Assembly: GCF_003367245.1 (NCBI RefSeq)
Contig: NZ_QRGR01000003.1
Location: 248,001 to 312,000 of the forward strand
Direction of reading: 5' to 3'
Source of the DNA: Pontibacter diazotrophicus
GTDB lineage: Bacteria > Bacteroidota > Bacteroidia > Cytophagales > Hymenobacteraceae
DNA length: 64,000 nt
In this document: one piece after another, positions 21,101-29,164 of the stretch
How the letters are laid out: each line of letters opens with the position of its first letter
How positions within the stretch are numbered: position 1 is the first letter of the stretch
Notes under the pieces: model-generated
What the model was told of the DNA's origin: nothing
Database searches by the model: none
What the model saw: only the letters and a program-made list of their open reading frames with translations
Made by a program: the position numbers and the translations under genes

Positions 21101-21465
21101 ACAGCCTTCTGAATGATGTATACCTCATTCACCTTCTTGTAATTCAGCCCGGCTGGCAGCAGCACTTTATTTAAAAGAGCTTCCGCATCCTTTTCTCCCT
21201 CCAAAGAGGCAGGCACGCGCAACTGTATACTTTCGGCCACATCCGCGCTAAATGAAAACTGGATACCAAACTTGCTGCGTAGATCCGTCAGAACTTCGTT
21301 CAGTGATTTATTAACGTAGCTCGGTTTATTTCTGCTATAGTTAGCCGCCAGTTCCACCTGCAATTCTGAGTTACTCAGACCCTGTGCAGTTCCTGGTAAA
21401 GCTAAGCAGCATAACGCAGTGGAAAGGCCAAGGGCCTTGATCCGCCTTGTGTATTTATTTTGCAT
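18148..21465 (-). CDS. susC: SusC/RagA TonB-dependent transporter with STN signalling domain
   Basis: A 1105-residue outer-membrane oligosaccharide importer. Order: signal peptide (cleavage near residue 27), an STN (secretin/TonB short N-terminal) domain at about 52-120, a carboxypeptidase-regulatory-like domain (about 148-235, VTGQVTDETGVGLPGVTVVL), the plug with the SusC motif EEVVIVGYGTQRKSDLTG (about 238-255), then the beta-barrel ending in a strand with terminal aromatic/Leu residues. The STN domain is the part that contacts a FecR-type anti-sigma factor, and fecR lies directly upstream (5-bp gap), so this transporter probably also senses its substrate. It pairs with SusD downstream. Confidence 0.97.
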   Translation of the reverse strand: MQNKYTRRIKALGLSTALCCLALPGTAQGLSNSELQVELAANYSRNKPSYVNKSLNEVLTDLRSKFGIQFSFSADVAESIQLRVPASLEGEKDAEALLNKVLLPAGLNYKKVNEVYIIQKAVAAPAAKGERSFAPERPASESRRVQADVTVTGQVTDETGVGLPGVTVVLQGTSRGTSTDYEGNYTIAVPSTDATLVFSYIGYTNQEVQVGNQTTINVTMSEDAEALEEVVIVGYGTQRKSDLTGTVTAVSEEEFQRGNIQTPEQLIAGKVAGVQITSSSGAPGAGSQIRIRGGSSLSASNDPLVVIDGVPVDNQGISGTANPLSLINPNDIESFNILRDASATAIYGSRASNGVIIITTKKGEAGQKLRVNFSSLASLSYNPRTIDVLRGDEYRAAVNQYASPGNRELLGEANTDWQELLYRNAWSFDNNLSVSGTIKSIPYRVSVGYLDQDGVLLNSNMKRASGAVTLNPTFLDDHLKVNLNVRGVQSEHRFVDEGAVGTAVNFDPTQPVYADNEFGGYFEWVGDDGIINLLAPRNPLSTLEQTDNTSNVSRSIGNLQLDYKFHFLPALRANLNLGYDVSQGEGEIILPATLASVYLQGGSRSQYEQNKTNNLLDFYLNYTEEYEAIRSRVDLTAGYSYQKFNTEVPAFPTLNMEGDTITQAPRPNEFTNVLISYFGRLNYTFRDKYLFTATLRRDGSSRFSPDTRWGMFPALALAWRIADEPFMQGIEALSDLKLRLGYGLTGQQDIGSYYPYLPRYAYSNAEASYQLGDQFYRTLRPAGYDENIKWEETETYNIGLDFGVLNNKFSGTVDFYYRRTNDLLAFVNVPAGANLTNQLFTNVGSLENRGVEFALNYAAISNENLTWDLGFNATYNQNEITSLGQAADPSFPGYLVGGIGGGVGNTIQINSVGYPRNSFYVYKQVYTEDGAPIERLYADLTEDGSVTDEDFYRYQSPDPDVFLGFTSQLNYRNWNFGFVFRGNIGNYVYNNIAANAFYNNLDWPGYLLTIPASVRETNFVSEESERLFSDYFVENASFLRLDNINLGYDFGRIMNDKASLRLSATGQNLLVITNYSGLDPEVAGGIDNAFYPRPRIFSLGLNLSL

Positions 21466-21470
21466 AGAAC

Positions 21471-22511
21471 TTATTTGTTAGTAAGACTTATTGTTATTTC
21501 CTGATTCTCCTTTTTGATCGTTACTCCCAGTGTTTCAGACACTGTATCCAGAATATTATCTACTCCCCTGTCGTCGAGGTGCGCTGTTAGTTTCATATCT
21601 GCCAGGCTGGCCTCTTTCATCGTTACTTTATATCCGTATACATCTTCCAGCATGGTGGCTATTTCCTTCAGGGATGTGTTTTCAAAAATGACTTTGTTGT
21701 CCTTCCAGGAGGTATAGAGTTCTGTCCGAACATCCTTCCTGGTAATATCCGCTGTGGTCCCTGATACCTCCACCAGTTCCCCTGGCTTCATTACCAGTTG
21801 TTTTTCCTCATTGCCCTGCTCGTAGTTGAGGCGGACCTTCCCGGAGGCTAATACCACACGGCTCCTGGCTCCCCTGCTCGATACATCAAATGCTGTCCCT
21901 AATACCTCCACCCGTACGCCGTCTGCAGTTTGCACGACAAACTTCTGGTCGTTTGCTTTATGGGTGACTTCAAAAAAAGCTTCCCCTTCAAGCTGCACGA
22001 AGCGGGCTTCATTCTCGGACCATTCTTTTGGGAATGAAATCCTTGAGTTTGAATTCAGCACCACTACAGACTTGTCCGGCAGTTGTATAGTGCGTTTTGC
22101 ACCATAGGCTGTTGCGTATTCCACGGTCTCGGTCTGCATACTACTGTACAGGAAGAAGGCCGACAGCAGGAGCAACAAACTAACAGATGCGGCTATGGCT
22201 GCCATTCTATTCCTTTGCCAGAAACCTAGCGATACAATACTCGCCTCACCCGGACGATGGGGATCATCTTTTCTTATCGTCTGGTTCAGTTGCTCCCACA
22301 TCGCTTCTAACTCAAAGTCATGCAGCTCATCCTCATCTTCTGACAGCAGCAGTACGATTTGCCTGGCTTCTTCCACTAGTTCACGGTGAAAAGGATACTG
22401 CTGCAGCCAACTCTCCCAAAACAAATCTCTCTCAGGAGTAGGCGCTTTCACCCATTGGATAAAGTCTTCGTCTACGGCAAGATCTGATGCGTTTTCGTAC
22501 TGATACTTCAT
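21471..22511 (-). CDS. fecR: FecR-family anti-sigma factor
   Basis: A 346-residue inner-membrane regulator. A cytoplasmic N-terminal region (about 1-105) is followed by a single transmembrane helix (about 107-127, LLLLLSAFFLY). A periplasmic FecR domain follows (about 135-235, ATAYGAKRTIQLPDKSVVVLNSNS), then the C-terminal DUF4974 domain (about 265-345), which resembles the STN fold. In this family the periplasmic part receives the signal from the STN domain of the transporter and the N-terminus holds an ECF sigma factor. No sigma gene lies directly upstream, which is unusual; the nearest is at 27953-28552. It starts the fecR-susC-susD-susE operon. Confidence 0.93.
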   Translation of the reverse strand: MKYQYENASDLAVDEDFIQWVKAPTPERDLFWESWLQQYPFHRELVEEARQIVLLLSEDEDELHDFELEAMWEQLNQTIRKDDPHRPGEASIVSLGFWQRNRMAAIAASVSLLLLLSAFFLYSSMQTETVEYATAYGAKRTIQLPDKSVVVLNSNSRISFPKEWSENEARFVQLEGEAFFEVTHKANDQKFVVQTADGVRVEVLGTAFDVSSRGARSRVVLASGKVRLNYEQGNEEKQLVMKPGELVEVSGTTADITRKDVRTELYTSWKDNKVIFENTSLKEIATMLEDVYGYKVTMKEASLADMKLTAHLDDRGVDNILDTVSETLGVTIKKENQEITISLTNK

Positions 22512-22701
22512 CTAAAAATTTCGTTACTGTATTTCAGGTAATCCCTCTATACCAGTAATAGCCTGCCAGCACGCATTCTATCCCTCCTCACGCAAATTTT
22601 TTATCTGATTTCCACCTGCCGTCTACAGGTGCCTGCTATAATTGTATTTAGTACCTAAGCTTCCGCTCGTTCTTTCCTCTGAATTTCCAGGCAGCAGGCT
22701 T

Positions 22702-25416
22702 TTACCTGATTTTTATGACCCGCATATTGTCAACCATTGCCTGATTTATCTCTCCGTGCATGTTCTCATTGGCCGGCTCGAAAGTGAGGAAGATGGTGTG
22801 GCTGCCTTGCTGCAGCGGTACTTCTACTGCATTGGTATAGCCCCAGTTGCTCCACTCACCGGTGCCGCGCTGCGGCATGACGATGGTCCCTGCAAACTCT
22901 CCTTCTTTCTTGATCGTCCGGATGGCCGCTTTATTTTCTGTGTTGATGGGTCCGCTGCCATTGGCGTAGCGAAAGTCGATGGCATATATTCCGTCTTCGG
23001 GCACAGCGATGTTTACCTGCACCTGCGTGTTCTGCTGTTTGCTCAACTCCACAAAGCCGGTACCTGAGTAGTCGCGGTAAGGCAGCGTTGCTTTTGGAGC
23101 CGATTTCTCCAACTCATAAACCACTTTGTGTTTTTCCGGCACCACCATCACCGGCTCGCTGCCAAAAGAGGTTATCGCGTTTTCGTCCACGGCTAGCACC
23201 ATATACTCTGCATAGCGACTGGTGTCCACCAGTATGTTGGTACCTGGCATATTTGCAAGCTCCTCCCCGTTCTTCATCACTTGGTATGCCACGGCTTCGT
23301 TTACCGCAGGCCAGCTCAACTTGCCCGCCAGGTAAGTTACCTTCGGCGTTTCCGGAGAAGTGTAGTCTACCGTATGATTTACTTCTCCATCTGCCGCATT
23401 GCCGGCAAGTTCAATCCTGATGGTATGGTTACCTGATAGTGTGGCTGGTACCTCCGGCCTGTCTAGGGTCTTGCCATCGAGGGTGATACTCTTGATCTGG
23501 TTTCCATAACCACTCAACTCAAAGTTGAGCAGCGCATTTCTGTATTTGAAGTTGCTGAGTTTATGGGTGCCGGCAAAGGCTTTCGGCACGAAGGGCTTCA
23601 GCTCCAACTTGTCTGCCTTCATATCAATCCCGAAAAACACCTTGTAGATCATGCTTATGTTTCCGGCTACACTCCACAATTGCCTGTCAGAGTTAATCTG
23701 GGTGCCGGCGTAGTCGCCTGTGCTGGCTACAAAATTCTCCTTGTTTGTCAGGAAAAGAGCAGCAGGTCTGAGTATGGCGCTGATGCTTTCTGTGAGTGCT
23801 TTTCCGTTCCCGGTTTTGGCAGCTGCCAAACTCCAGTAGGCTTGCACAAAGGGCCAGATGCCGTTGTTGTGATAGGGCGGGATACCCGGAATCTGCGGAT
23901 ATATACTCGGGATACCGTAGTCTGTAACGGGTGTACTGGCGACTACTTTTTTGCTACGTTCTGCATCGGCAACGCTATACAGCACACTCAGTGCCTCTCC
24001 AAGGGCTTCGGCACGCGGCGACAGGATTTTATAGTTACGGCCATACAGGTACTGGCCGTAATACTCTTTCTCCTGCTGCCACAAGTGCTCATTCATACCC
24101 TCTTTTACACGTGCAGCCACCTCATTGAACCTGGCAGCTGCTTCCCTGTCCTGTAGCAGTTCCGCCATCTGTGCTGCCACCAGGTTGGCCTGGTAATACA
24201 CAGCGTTGGTACCTAAGTTCTCTGACGCATAGATATCCACCGGCTGCATCCAGAGCGGGTAGGTCTGTTCACGCCAGTCCAGGAAAGAGGATTCACCGCG
24301 CACCAAGCCTGTTTCCGGATTGTAGGCATTCACATAGTCATCCTCCAGGGAGTTTTTGATGATCGGATATGTCTCGCGCAGCCATGCTGCATCGCCGGTC
24401 GCTTTGTAGACTTCCCAGGCGGCCACAGCCCAGATCATCCTGTCCGTAGAAACAGGGTAGGCTCCTCCTGTGCCGGTGTCCTGTATAATGCGGCCGTTCT
24501 TCACCTTGCGCATCAGGCTGTACATCGACACCCTGGGCTGCAGCTGCGCCATACCCAGAATAATGCTGTAGCTGATATCGCGAGTCCAGACGCCGGCCCA
24601 CTCTTTGCCAGTCCGGAAGGTGCTGTCGGCTTCTATGTCTTGCTGCATTTCGTCCAGCGACAAGTTATAGAGCGCTTCTATCAGCGGGTAATCTGATGTA
24701 TACTGCGGAAAGGCGGAGATGTCCTGAGACAATTGCCACTGCGTAGCCGTCTGCTTACTGTCTTCCGGTTTGTTCAGTTGCAGTGTTACCTCATAAATAC
24801 CGTCGCCATCCGCATCTGTTAGCTCCGCCTCCTTATTGCCGCTGAGGTTGTCAAAGTCCCAGCTCAACGGAGCTGTATTACCGGCAATGTAAACGCCTTT
24901 AAAATCCTCCTGAAAGATCCTATCTCCGGTTGGGGTGGTATAGTAGCCCTGCTTCTCAAATGCCTGTAGCACCGGGCGCATGTCCAGATGTACTTTCATC
25001 TCCATATTTGGAGTCAGGTACATTCCTTCCGGCACAGCCGTAGTATCAGTATATTGCTGGCCAAAAGTGATCAGGGGCGTTTCACAAGTGCCATCGCTGG
25101 CCAGGCAGTTAAAGTGGTGGTCGGTGCCGGAGGCCATTTCATTGTCGCGGCCGTTGATGGCAAACTTGAATGTAATGCGCGGGTCCTGGAATTCGTTGGC
25201 CGGGCTCCTGTAGCTGGAGGTTAGTTGAGTTGGGGAAAGCACACGTGCCACATGCTCCCCCTGCACCACACTGTCCGGGTACAGCGCATAAGCCTCCGAC
25301 TGCCACATCGGCGTGGACCCAACGCTGGCAGGACTTTCAACTGGCTTCTGCGTCTGGCACGCATTCAGGGCCAATAGTGTAAAAAGAAGACTTGTTTTGG
25401 TAGTGGTTCTCTTCAT
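22702..25416 (-). CDS. Six-hairpin glycoside hydrolase lipoprotein with CBM-like domain
   Basis: 904 residues from the ATG at 25416, chosen because it puts a lipobox Cys at residue 20 (LLALNAC); a start at 25482 would add 22 charged residues before the signal peptide. An N-terminal beta-sandwich region (about 40-240) is followed by an (alpha/alpha)6 barrel (about 250-620) with GVWTRDISYS, STDRMIWAVAAWEVY and a DWREQTYPLWM segment. This resembles the GH63/MGH1-like group that includes glycogen-debranching-type proteins. The C-terminus (about 770-904) resembles a CBM6/35 carbohydrate-binding domain. Acidic residues in these motifs are candidates for catalysis, but I cannot assign them. Lying 190 bp upstream of fecR on the same strand, it probably acts as an alpha-glucosidase or debranching enzyme at the periplasm or surface. 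Confidence 0.82.
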   Translation of the reverse strand: MKRTTTKTSLLFTLLALNACQTQKPVESPASVGSTPMWQSEAYALYPDSVVQGEHVARVLSPTQLTSSYRSPANEFQDPRITFKFAINGRDNEMASGTDHHFNCLASDGTCETPLITFGQQYTDTTAVPEGMYLTPNMEMKVHLDMRPVLQAFEKQGYYTTPTGDRIFQEDFKGVYIAGNTAPLSWDFDNLSGNKEAELTDADGDGIYEVTLQLNKPEDSKQTATQWQLSQDISAFPQYTSDYPLIEALYNLSLDEMQQDIEADSTFRTGKEWAGVWTRDISYSIILGMAQLQPRVSMYSLMRKVKNGRIIQDTGTGGAYPVSTDRMIWAVAAWEVYKATGDAAWLRETYPIIKNSLEDDYVNAYNPETGLVRGESSFLDWREQTYPLWMQPVDIYASENLGTNAVYYQANLVAAQMAELLQDREAAARFNEVAARVKEGMNEHLWQQEKEYYGQYLYGRNYKILSPRAEALGEALSVLYSVADAERSKKVVASTPVTDYGIPSIYPQIPGIPPYHNNGIWPFVQAYWSLAAAKTGNGKALTESISAILRPAALFLTNKENFVASTGDYAGTQINSDRQLWSVAGNISMIYKVFFGIDMKADKLELKPFVPKAFAGTHKLSNFKYRNALLNFELSGYGNQIKSITLDGKTLDRPEVPATLSGNHTIRIELAGNAADGEVNHTVDYTSPETPKVTYLAGKLSWPAVNEAVAYQVMKNGEELANMPGTNILVDTSRYAEYMVLAVDENAITSFGSEPVMVVPEKHKVVYELEKSAPKATLPYRDYSGTGFVELSKQQNTQVQVNIAVPEDGIYAIDFRYANGSGPINTENKAAIRTIKKEGEFAGTIVMPQRGTGEWSNWGYTNAVEVPLQQGSHTIFLTFEPANENMHGEINQAMVDNMRVIKIR

Positions 25417-26240
25417 TTGAACGAGGTTATGCCGAACCCTAAAATGCTCGCTGTTCCTTTTCATCTTAGCTGAACAAGACACTCGGATTTATGCTTTATA
25501 ACAGCCAATGTACTTCACTCCCCCATGCCGTTGCTGTCATCTTTTGATTGAGGAGCAAAGCGAATTGCAAAGGTTAGTACTCACTTACAAAAAAACAGCA
25601 CATATCAGGCAACAGCAATTTCCCCATTCTTAATGTAGAAAATAAAGCAATAAATTAAAGAACAAATCATTGAATCACAGACTTTTATAACCAACAAGCC
25701 ATAGATAAAGAGTAGATGAAATGTAGGCGCTTATGTGCCTGGAAAAAGTAATCTGGTGCAATTGAGATGTGAACCTCATTCATTGTTACACCACCGGTTC
25801 ATCTGGGGAAGGTGGGTTCTTCCGTTAAAAATGGGCAGCTAAGGCCTGGGTGAACGGCTAAGATTTTGGCTCTCGGGGCAAGGACTGGATAGCCAATACC
25901 CTCCCTGGATTTGGAGGCAAATTGAATATTTAGTTCTGTGTTAGTATCTGGCGTTACGCAACACCAGATCATAGTTTGTTTTAGTCCCGGCGGGACGACC
26001 TGTTCATAGCCTTATGACCAGAAACCGCCCTTAGCTCCAGCGGAGCGGCCTGTAAACATACCCCCAACAGGTAGCTCCGCTGGAGCTAAAGAATAGTGAG
26101 ACTCTTTTTCTATCAACAGGTCGTCCCGCTGGGACTTTTGCGTAACGTCAGTTAATAAGTTTCGGTAGAGGTGGCTAGAATATTGTCCACGCCCTCTGGA
26201 AGTCTGCCATACCTGAATTAACAGAATTGCTTTCTTTGAG
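25417..26240. other. Large intergenic region carrying a composite palindromic repeat
   Basis: About 820 bp between the six-hairpin hydrolase and the SusR-like regulator, both on the minus strand. The part near 25951-26147 is a nested inverted-repeat element, listed separately. The remainder (25417-25950) must carry the hydrolase promoter. I see no gene in it. Confidence 0.6.
25951..26147. repeat. Composite nested palindromic (REP/MITE-like) element
   Basis: Three nested inverted pairs share one centre. Outer ends: CGTTACGCAA (25952-25961) with its complement at 26138-26147. Middle: a 21-base arm at 25984-26004 with 26115-26135, one mismatch, each arm itself holding a short palindrome (GTCCCGGCGGGAC). 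Inner: TTAGCTCCAGCGGAGC (26031-26046) with GCTCCGCTGGAGCTAA (26084-26099). No open frame is inside. It resembles REP sequences moved by RAYT-type Y1 transposases, or a small non-autonomous element. That assignment is inference. Confidence 0.75.
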
Positions 26241-27845
26241 TTAGAAGGGTTTTATTTCCATTATCTTCTTTTCGAATTCCTCATTCGGAAGTATGGACTT
26301 GTTCTTCACTTTTGTCTTGTAGTTATAGATAGTGCTTACAGAGTACTCCAGAATACGGGCTATCTGCTCATGGTCGTGTATACCGATCCGAATCAATGCA
26401 AAAATCCTTAACTCAACATTGAGAGAATCCCTGCTTTTGGTTACTATCTTATCCTCTTCGGGAAAGTAAGAGTTGAAAACCGACACAAAATCAGGAAACA
26501 ATTTCATGAAAATCTTATCAAAGTTCGTGTACAGCGCTTCCCTCTCCTTCTTCAGGTTGATGGTCTTCAGCACATGAGGTATTTCATCGTACTTCTTCGC
26601 CCTTAACTTATTCTCCACCGACTCTTTAAACTTCTCCAGCTTCTTGATGTACTCTGAGTAAACGTTAAAGGAGTGGCCTATATATTCTTCCTTGATGATG
26701 TTTGCCTCCAGCAGTTTGTCATTTATTTCCTGAAGGCGCTGGTTTGCATCGGTAACCGTCTGCTTTGCCTGCCTCAGCTGCTTTAACTGCCTGAATATGA
26801 TAAAGGCAAACGCGACCACGAGCAGAGACAGTAAGGTGACCGCAATCGCGTACAGCAACAAGCTTCTGCGTTGCCCTTCTACCGTCACCAGCCGCTCTCC
26901 TTCTATGATAGGCAGTATGGCCGCCACTTGTATTTTGCGCTGCCTGGCGCCATAAAAATCAGCATCCTGCAGCGCTTGCTTAATATAGGTATAGGCTCTG
27001 GCCTCATCGCCGTTGTTATACAGCAGCTCCGCCAGGTTCATCAAGGCAACGGCTTCCGTGGTAGAGGACTTTATGTCTGCGATAGCTGCCTTTGCCATCA
27101 TCTCTAATGCTTTGTCTGTGTTACCCAGTGCCCTGTGTATATTGCCCAGTGAATGAGACGCCATGGCATACTGATGCAAAGTTGGGTCGAACTCATCCAG
27201 GATCATCTGAAAATCGGTTTTTGCCTGCTCATAGTTGCCACTAGCCTCGTGCTTCATTCCCCTTAAAGAGTAAAACTGCAGGCTGTTCTGGTTCGTGAGC
27301 GCAAGTGCAGAGTCAACATACATCCCTCCCTGTGCTATGTACTGGCTGGCGTAGTGTTTATCTTGATTATAACTGGCCAAATCATAAAAGCCCCGTGCTT
27401 TCTGGGCATAGTAATCTACTTTTAAGCTACCAGGCTTATTTGCAATATTAACTGAATCCAGTGTATCGAAAGCCTCTTTGAACATACCCGACGACAGCAG
27501 AATGAAGCTCATACTCAACCTGGCCTGGGTCATTCTGGTGGAATCCTGCATTTGCCTGGCTGTTTCCTGAAGCTTTTGCGCGTAAGTGAAGGCAGAATCA
27601 TATTTGTATGAGCGGTATTCGTCATAAAGGCTTTTGTACACCTCAAACTGGCGAAGAAGAGAAACATCATCATTCTCGTTCAGTATTCCTTTCAGCCTGC
27701 CGATACGCCCGCTCTTTTGCTGGATATAAGCTTCCCTGTTTTCTATCGCCTGGCTTAACTCCTGGAGCAAGCTGTCTGGGGTTTCTGCTGATAAAGCCGG
27801 AATAGCACACAGAAAAAGCACCAGCAGAACTGAAAGAAGCTTCAT
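26241..27845 (-). CDS. SusR-like membrane regulator (TPR sensor, DUF6377-type HTH)
   Basis: 534 residues from the ATG at 27845, the start that gives a clean signal peptide (cleavage near residue 20, PALSAE); an ATG at 27902 would place 19 residues in front of it. The periplasmic half (about 25-305) is built of TPR-like helices (ALGNTDKALEMMAKAA and similar). One transmembrane helix follows (about 325-348), then a coiled-coil stretch and a cytoplasmic DUF6377-like C-terminal domain. This ends in a helix-turn-helix (HEQIARILEYSVSTIYNYKTK) like that of SusR, the maltose-responsive activator of the Bacteroides starch system. A role as sensor of imported maltooligosaccharide for this cluster is inferred from domain order and position. 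Confidence 0.85.
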   Translation of the reverse strand: MKLLSVLLVLFLCAIPALSAETPDSLLQELSQAIENREAYIQQKSGRIGRLKGILNENDDVSLLRQFEVYKSLYDEYRSYKYDSAFTYAQKLQETARQMQDSTRMTQARLSMSFILLSSGMFKEAFDTLDSVNIANKPGSLKVDYYAQKARGFYDLASYNQDKHYASQYIAQGGMYVDSALALTNQNSLQFYSLRGMKHEASGNYEQAKTDFQMILDEFDPTLHQYAMASHSLGNIHRALGNTDKALEMMAKAAIADIKSSTTEAVALMNLAELLYNNGDEARAYTYIKQALQDADFYGARQRKIQVAAILPIIEGERLVTVEGQRRSLLLYAIAVTLLSLLVVAFAFIIFRQLKQLRQAKQTVTDANQRLQEINDKLLEANIIKEEYIGHSFNVYSEYIKKLEKFKESVENKLRAKKYDEIPHVLKTINLKKEREALYTNFDKIFMKLFPDFVSVFNSYFPEEDKIVTKSRDSLNVELRIFALIRIGIHDHEQIARILEYSVSTIYNYKTKVKNKSILPNEEFEKKIMEIKPF

Positions 27846-27952
27846 ATCTCTAAAAAATTGTATAGATAAGTCAAGATGTAATTGAGCACATAAAGTAACC
27901 AATTAATCCAGACTAAAACTAAAAGCAGGAGGCCTGGGCCTTGCCTTTGTTT

Positions 27953-28552
27953 CTACAAGACAAAGCCGTAATTTTGGATTTGCTCACTTAAAGCAGCGAG
28001 CGAAAATAGGCCAGCACAGACTTTTGCCAGCAGCTGTTGCAGCTTATCGATGGCTTTGTAGGTGAGTTTATAGACTGACTGCTGCCCGATACCCATCACA
28101 GCCGCAATCTCCTCATACTTTAGGTTGGAGTAATACTTCAGGAAAATGACTTCTCTTTGACGGGCGGGCAATTGAGCGAGAACGGAGGCAATCCTTTCCC
28201 GGTTAATTTCGGAGGTCTGCAATGCGATAAGGTCTGCCTCGTATGAAGTTGCTTCCTCAAAACTATACTCCTCCGGCAATGTCTCGTAGGCAATGCCCCG
28301 CGTAAGTTTTTTGATAACCTCGCAGCGCAGCGATTTCAAGAGGTAATTTTTTATACTATAGGGAGTGGAGATATTTTCTTTGCTTTTCCATAAAGTAAAG
28401 AACACTTGCTGAATAGCATCCTTTACCAACTCTCTGTCATTGGAGAGCTTAGATCCATAGCGAAACATGATTGGCGCATACTCCCTGTAAAGGATGGTAA
28501 AATCTTCTTCGCTGCCATTTTTAAAATTAATCCACAACTCCAGCTCATTCAT
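27953..28552 (-). CDS. ECF-type RNA polymerase sigma factor
   Basis: A 199-residue sigma-70 family factor with two regions. Sigma-2 covers about 15-85 (YREYAPIMFRYGSKL, DAIQQVFFTLWKSK). Sigma-4 covers about 118-175 (LPARQREVIFLKYYSNLKYEEIAAVMGI), whose helix-turn-helix binds the -35 element. This is the size and layout of Bacteroidota ECF factors controlled by FecR. In most such loci the order is sigma-fecR-susC-susD. Here the hydrolase and the SusR-like gene lie between the sigma gene and fecR. It probably directs the sus operon, but autoregulation or another target cannot be excluded. AGTCTTTG upstream is one base from the -7 consensus. Confidence 0.9.
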   Translation of the reverse strand: MNELELWINFKNGSEEDFTILYREYAPIMFRYGSKLSNDRELVKDAIQQVFFTLWKSKENISTPYSIKNYLLKSLRCEVIKKLTRGIAYETLPEEYSFEEATSYEADLIALQTSEINRERIASVLAQLPARQREVIFLKYYSNLKYEEIAAVMGIGQQSVYKLTYKAIDKLQQLLAKVCAGLFSLAALSEQIQNYGFVL

Positions 28553-29164
28553 TGCAAAGAAAACTAAAAGTGTCTATGACAGTCACAAAGACTGATAATT
28601 GGTTATAGTGGGCAGCTGAATCAGGATACGTAATATGATAACTGCTGTTACAGATTTGATGCTTGAAAAGTGCGTCAGCACGCACTCAAAATCATGTTCA
28701 TCTTTTAAACCTGCAGACTCATTCCCGTATCCTGTGCAAAATTCATGAAATTAGATATTAATTCCAAGCTCCTTAGTGAGTGGTAAATCACTTCTGTTAA
28801 ACCGCTAATTAGCCCAGTATTTACCTGTTTTCACTCTTTTTAAGAGCATTTGAACGCTTTAGCTGAAGTACTTAATAGCAGCTCTGCCAGGTTTGCCTGC
28901 CAAATAGCATTATGGGTGATGCTAGACCTGAAATTAAAGTATGACAGAGGTCCGGAAGAAGTACACAAGCGTAAGAATTGTGCAGACACTTAGCTGGCTA
29001 AGTAGCAGGCAGTGGGCACAGGAATGGAAGGAGGAATCGCACTGATGGCAAGGCCCTAAATTGTGAGAAACCTGAAACAATAAAGGCTTTCCTCCTGCTT
29101 CAGATTTCTCACTTGTCGCTTGTGTTTCGAGACGAAAGCTATAAATTAAGCATTATGATGGGGT
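28553..29164. other. Intergenic region between sigma factor and galT
   Basis: About 610 bp with no convincing gene. It holds a small hairpin (AGTGCGT/ACGCACT, 28669-28686) and a larger imperfect one at 29063-29112 that may end the galK-galT unit. The sigma factor promoter must lie at its left side. Confidence 0.45.
29063..29112 (-). terminator. Possible terminator after galT
   Basis: Arms GTGAGAAACCTGAAAC (29063-29078) and 29097-29112 pair at 14 of 16 positions around an 18-base loop, about 50 bp past the galT stop. Only a weak T-rich tail follows on the minus strand, so factor-independent termination is uncertain. Confidence 0.4.

Noticed and set aside
23563..24156. A 197-codon open frame antisense to the six-hairpin hydrolase gene
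   Set aside because: No recognisable domain and it lies wholly within a well-supported gene on the other strand.
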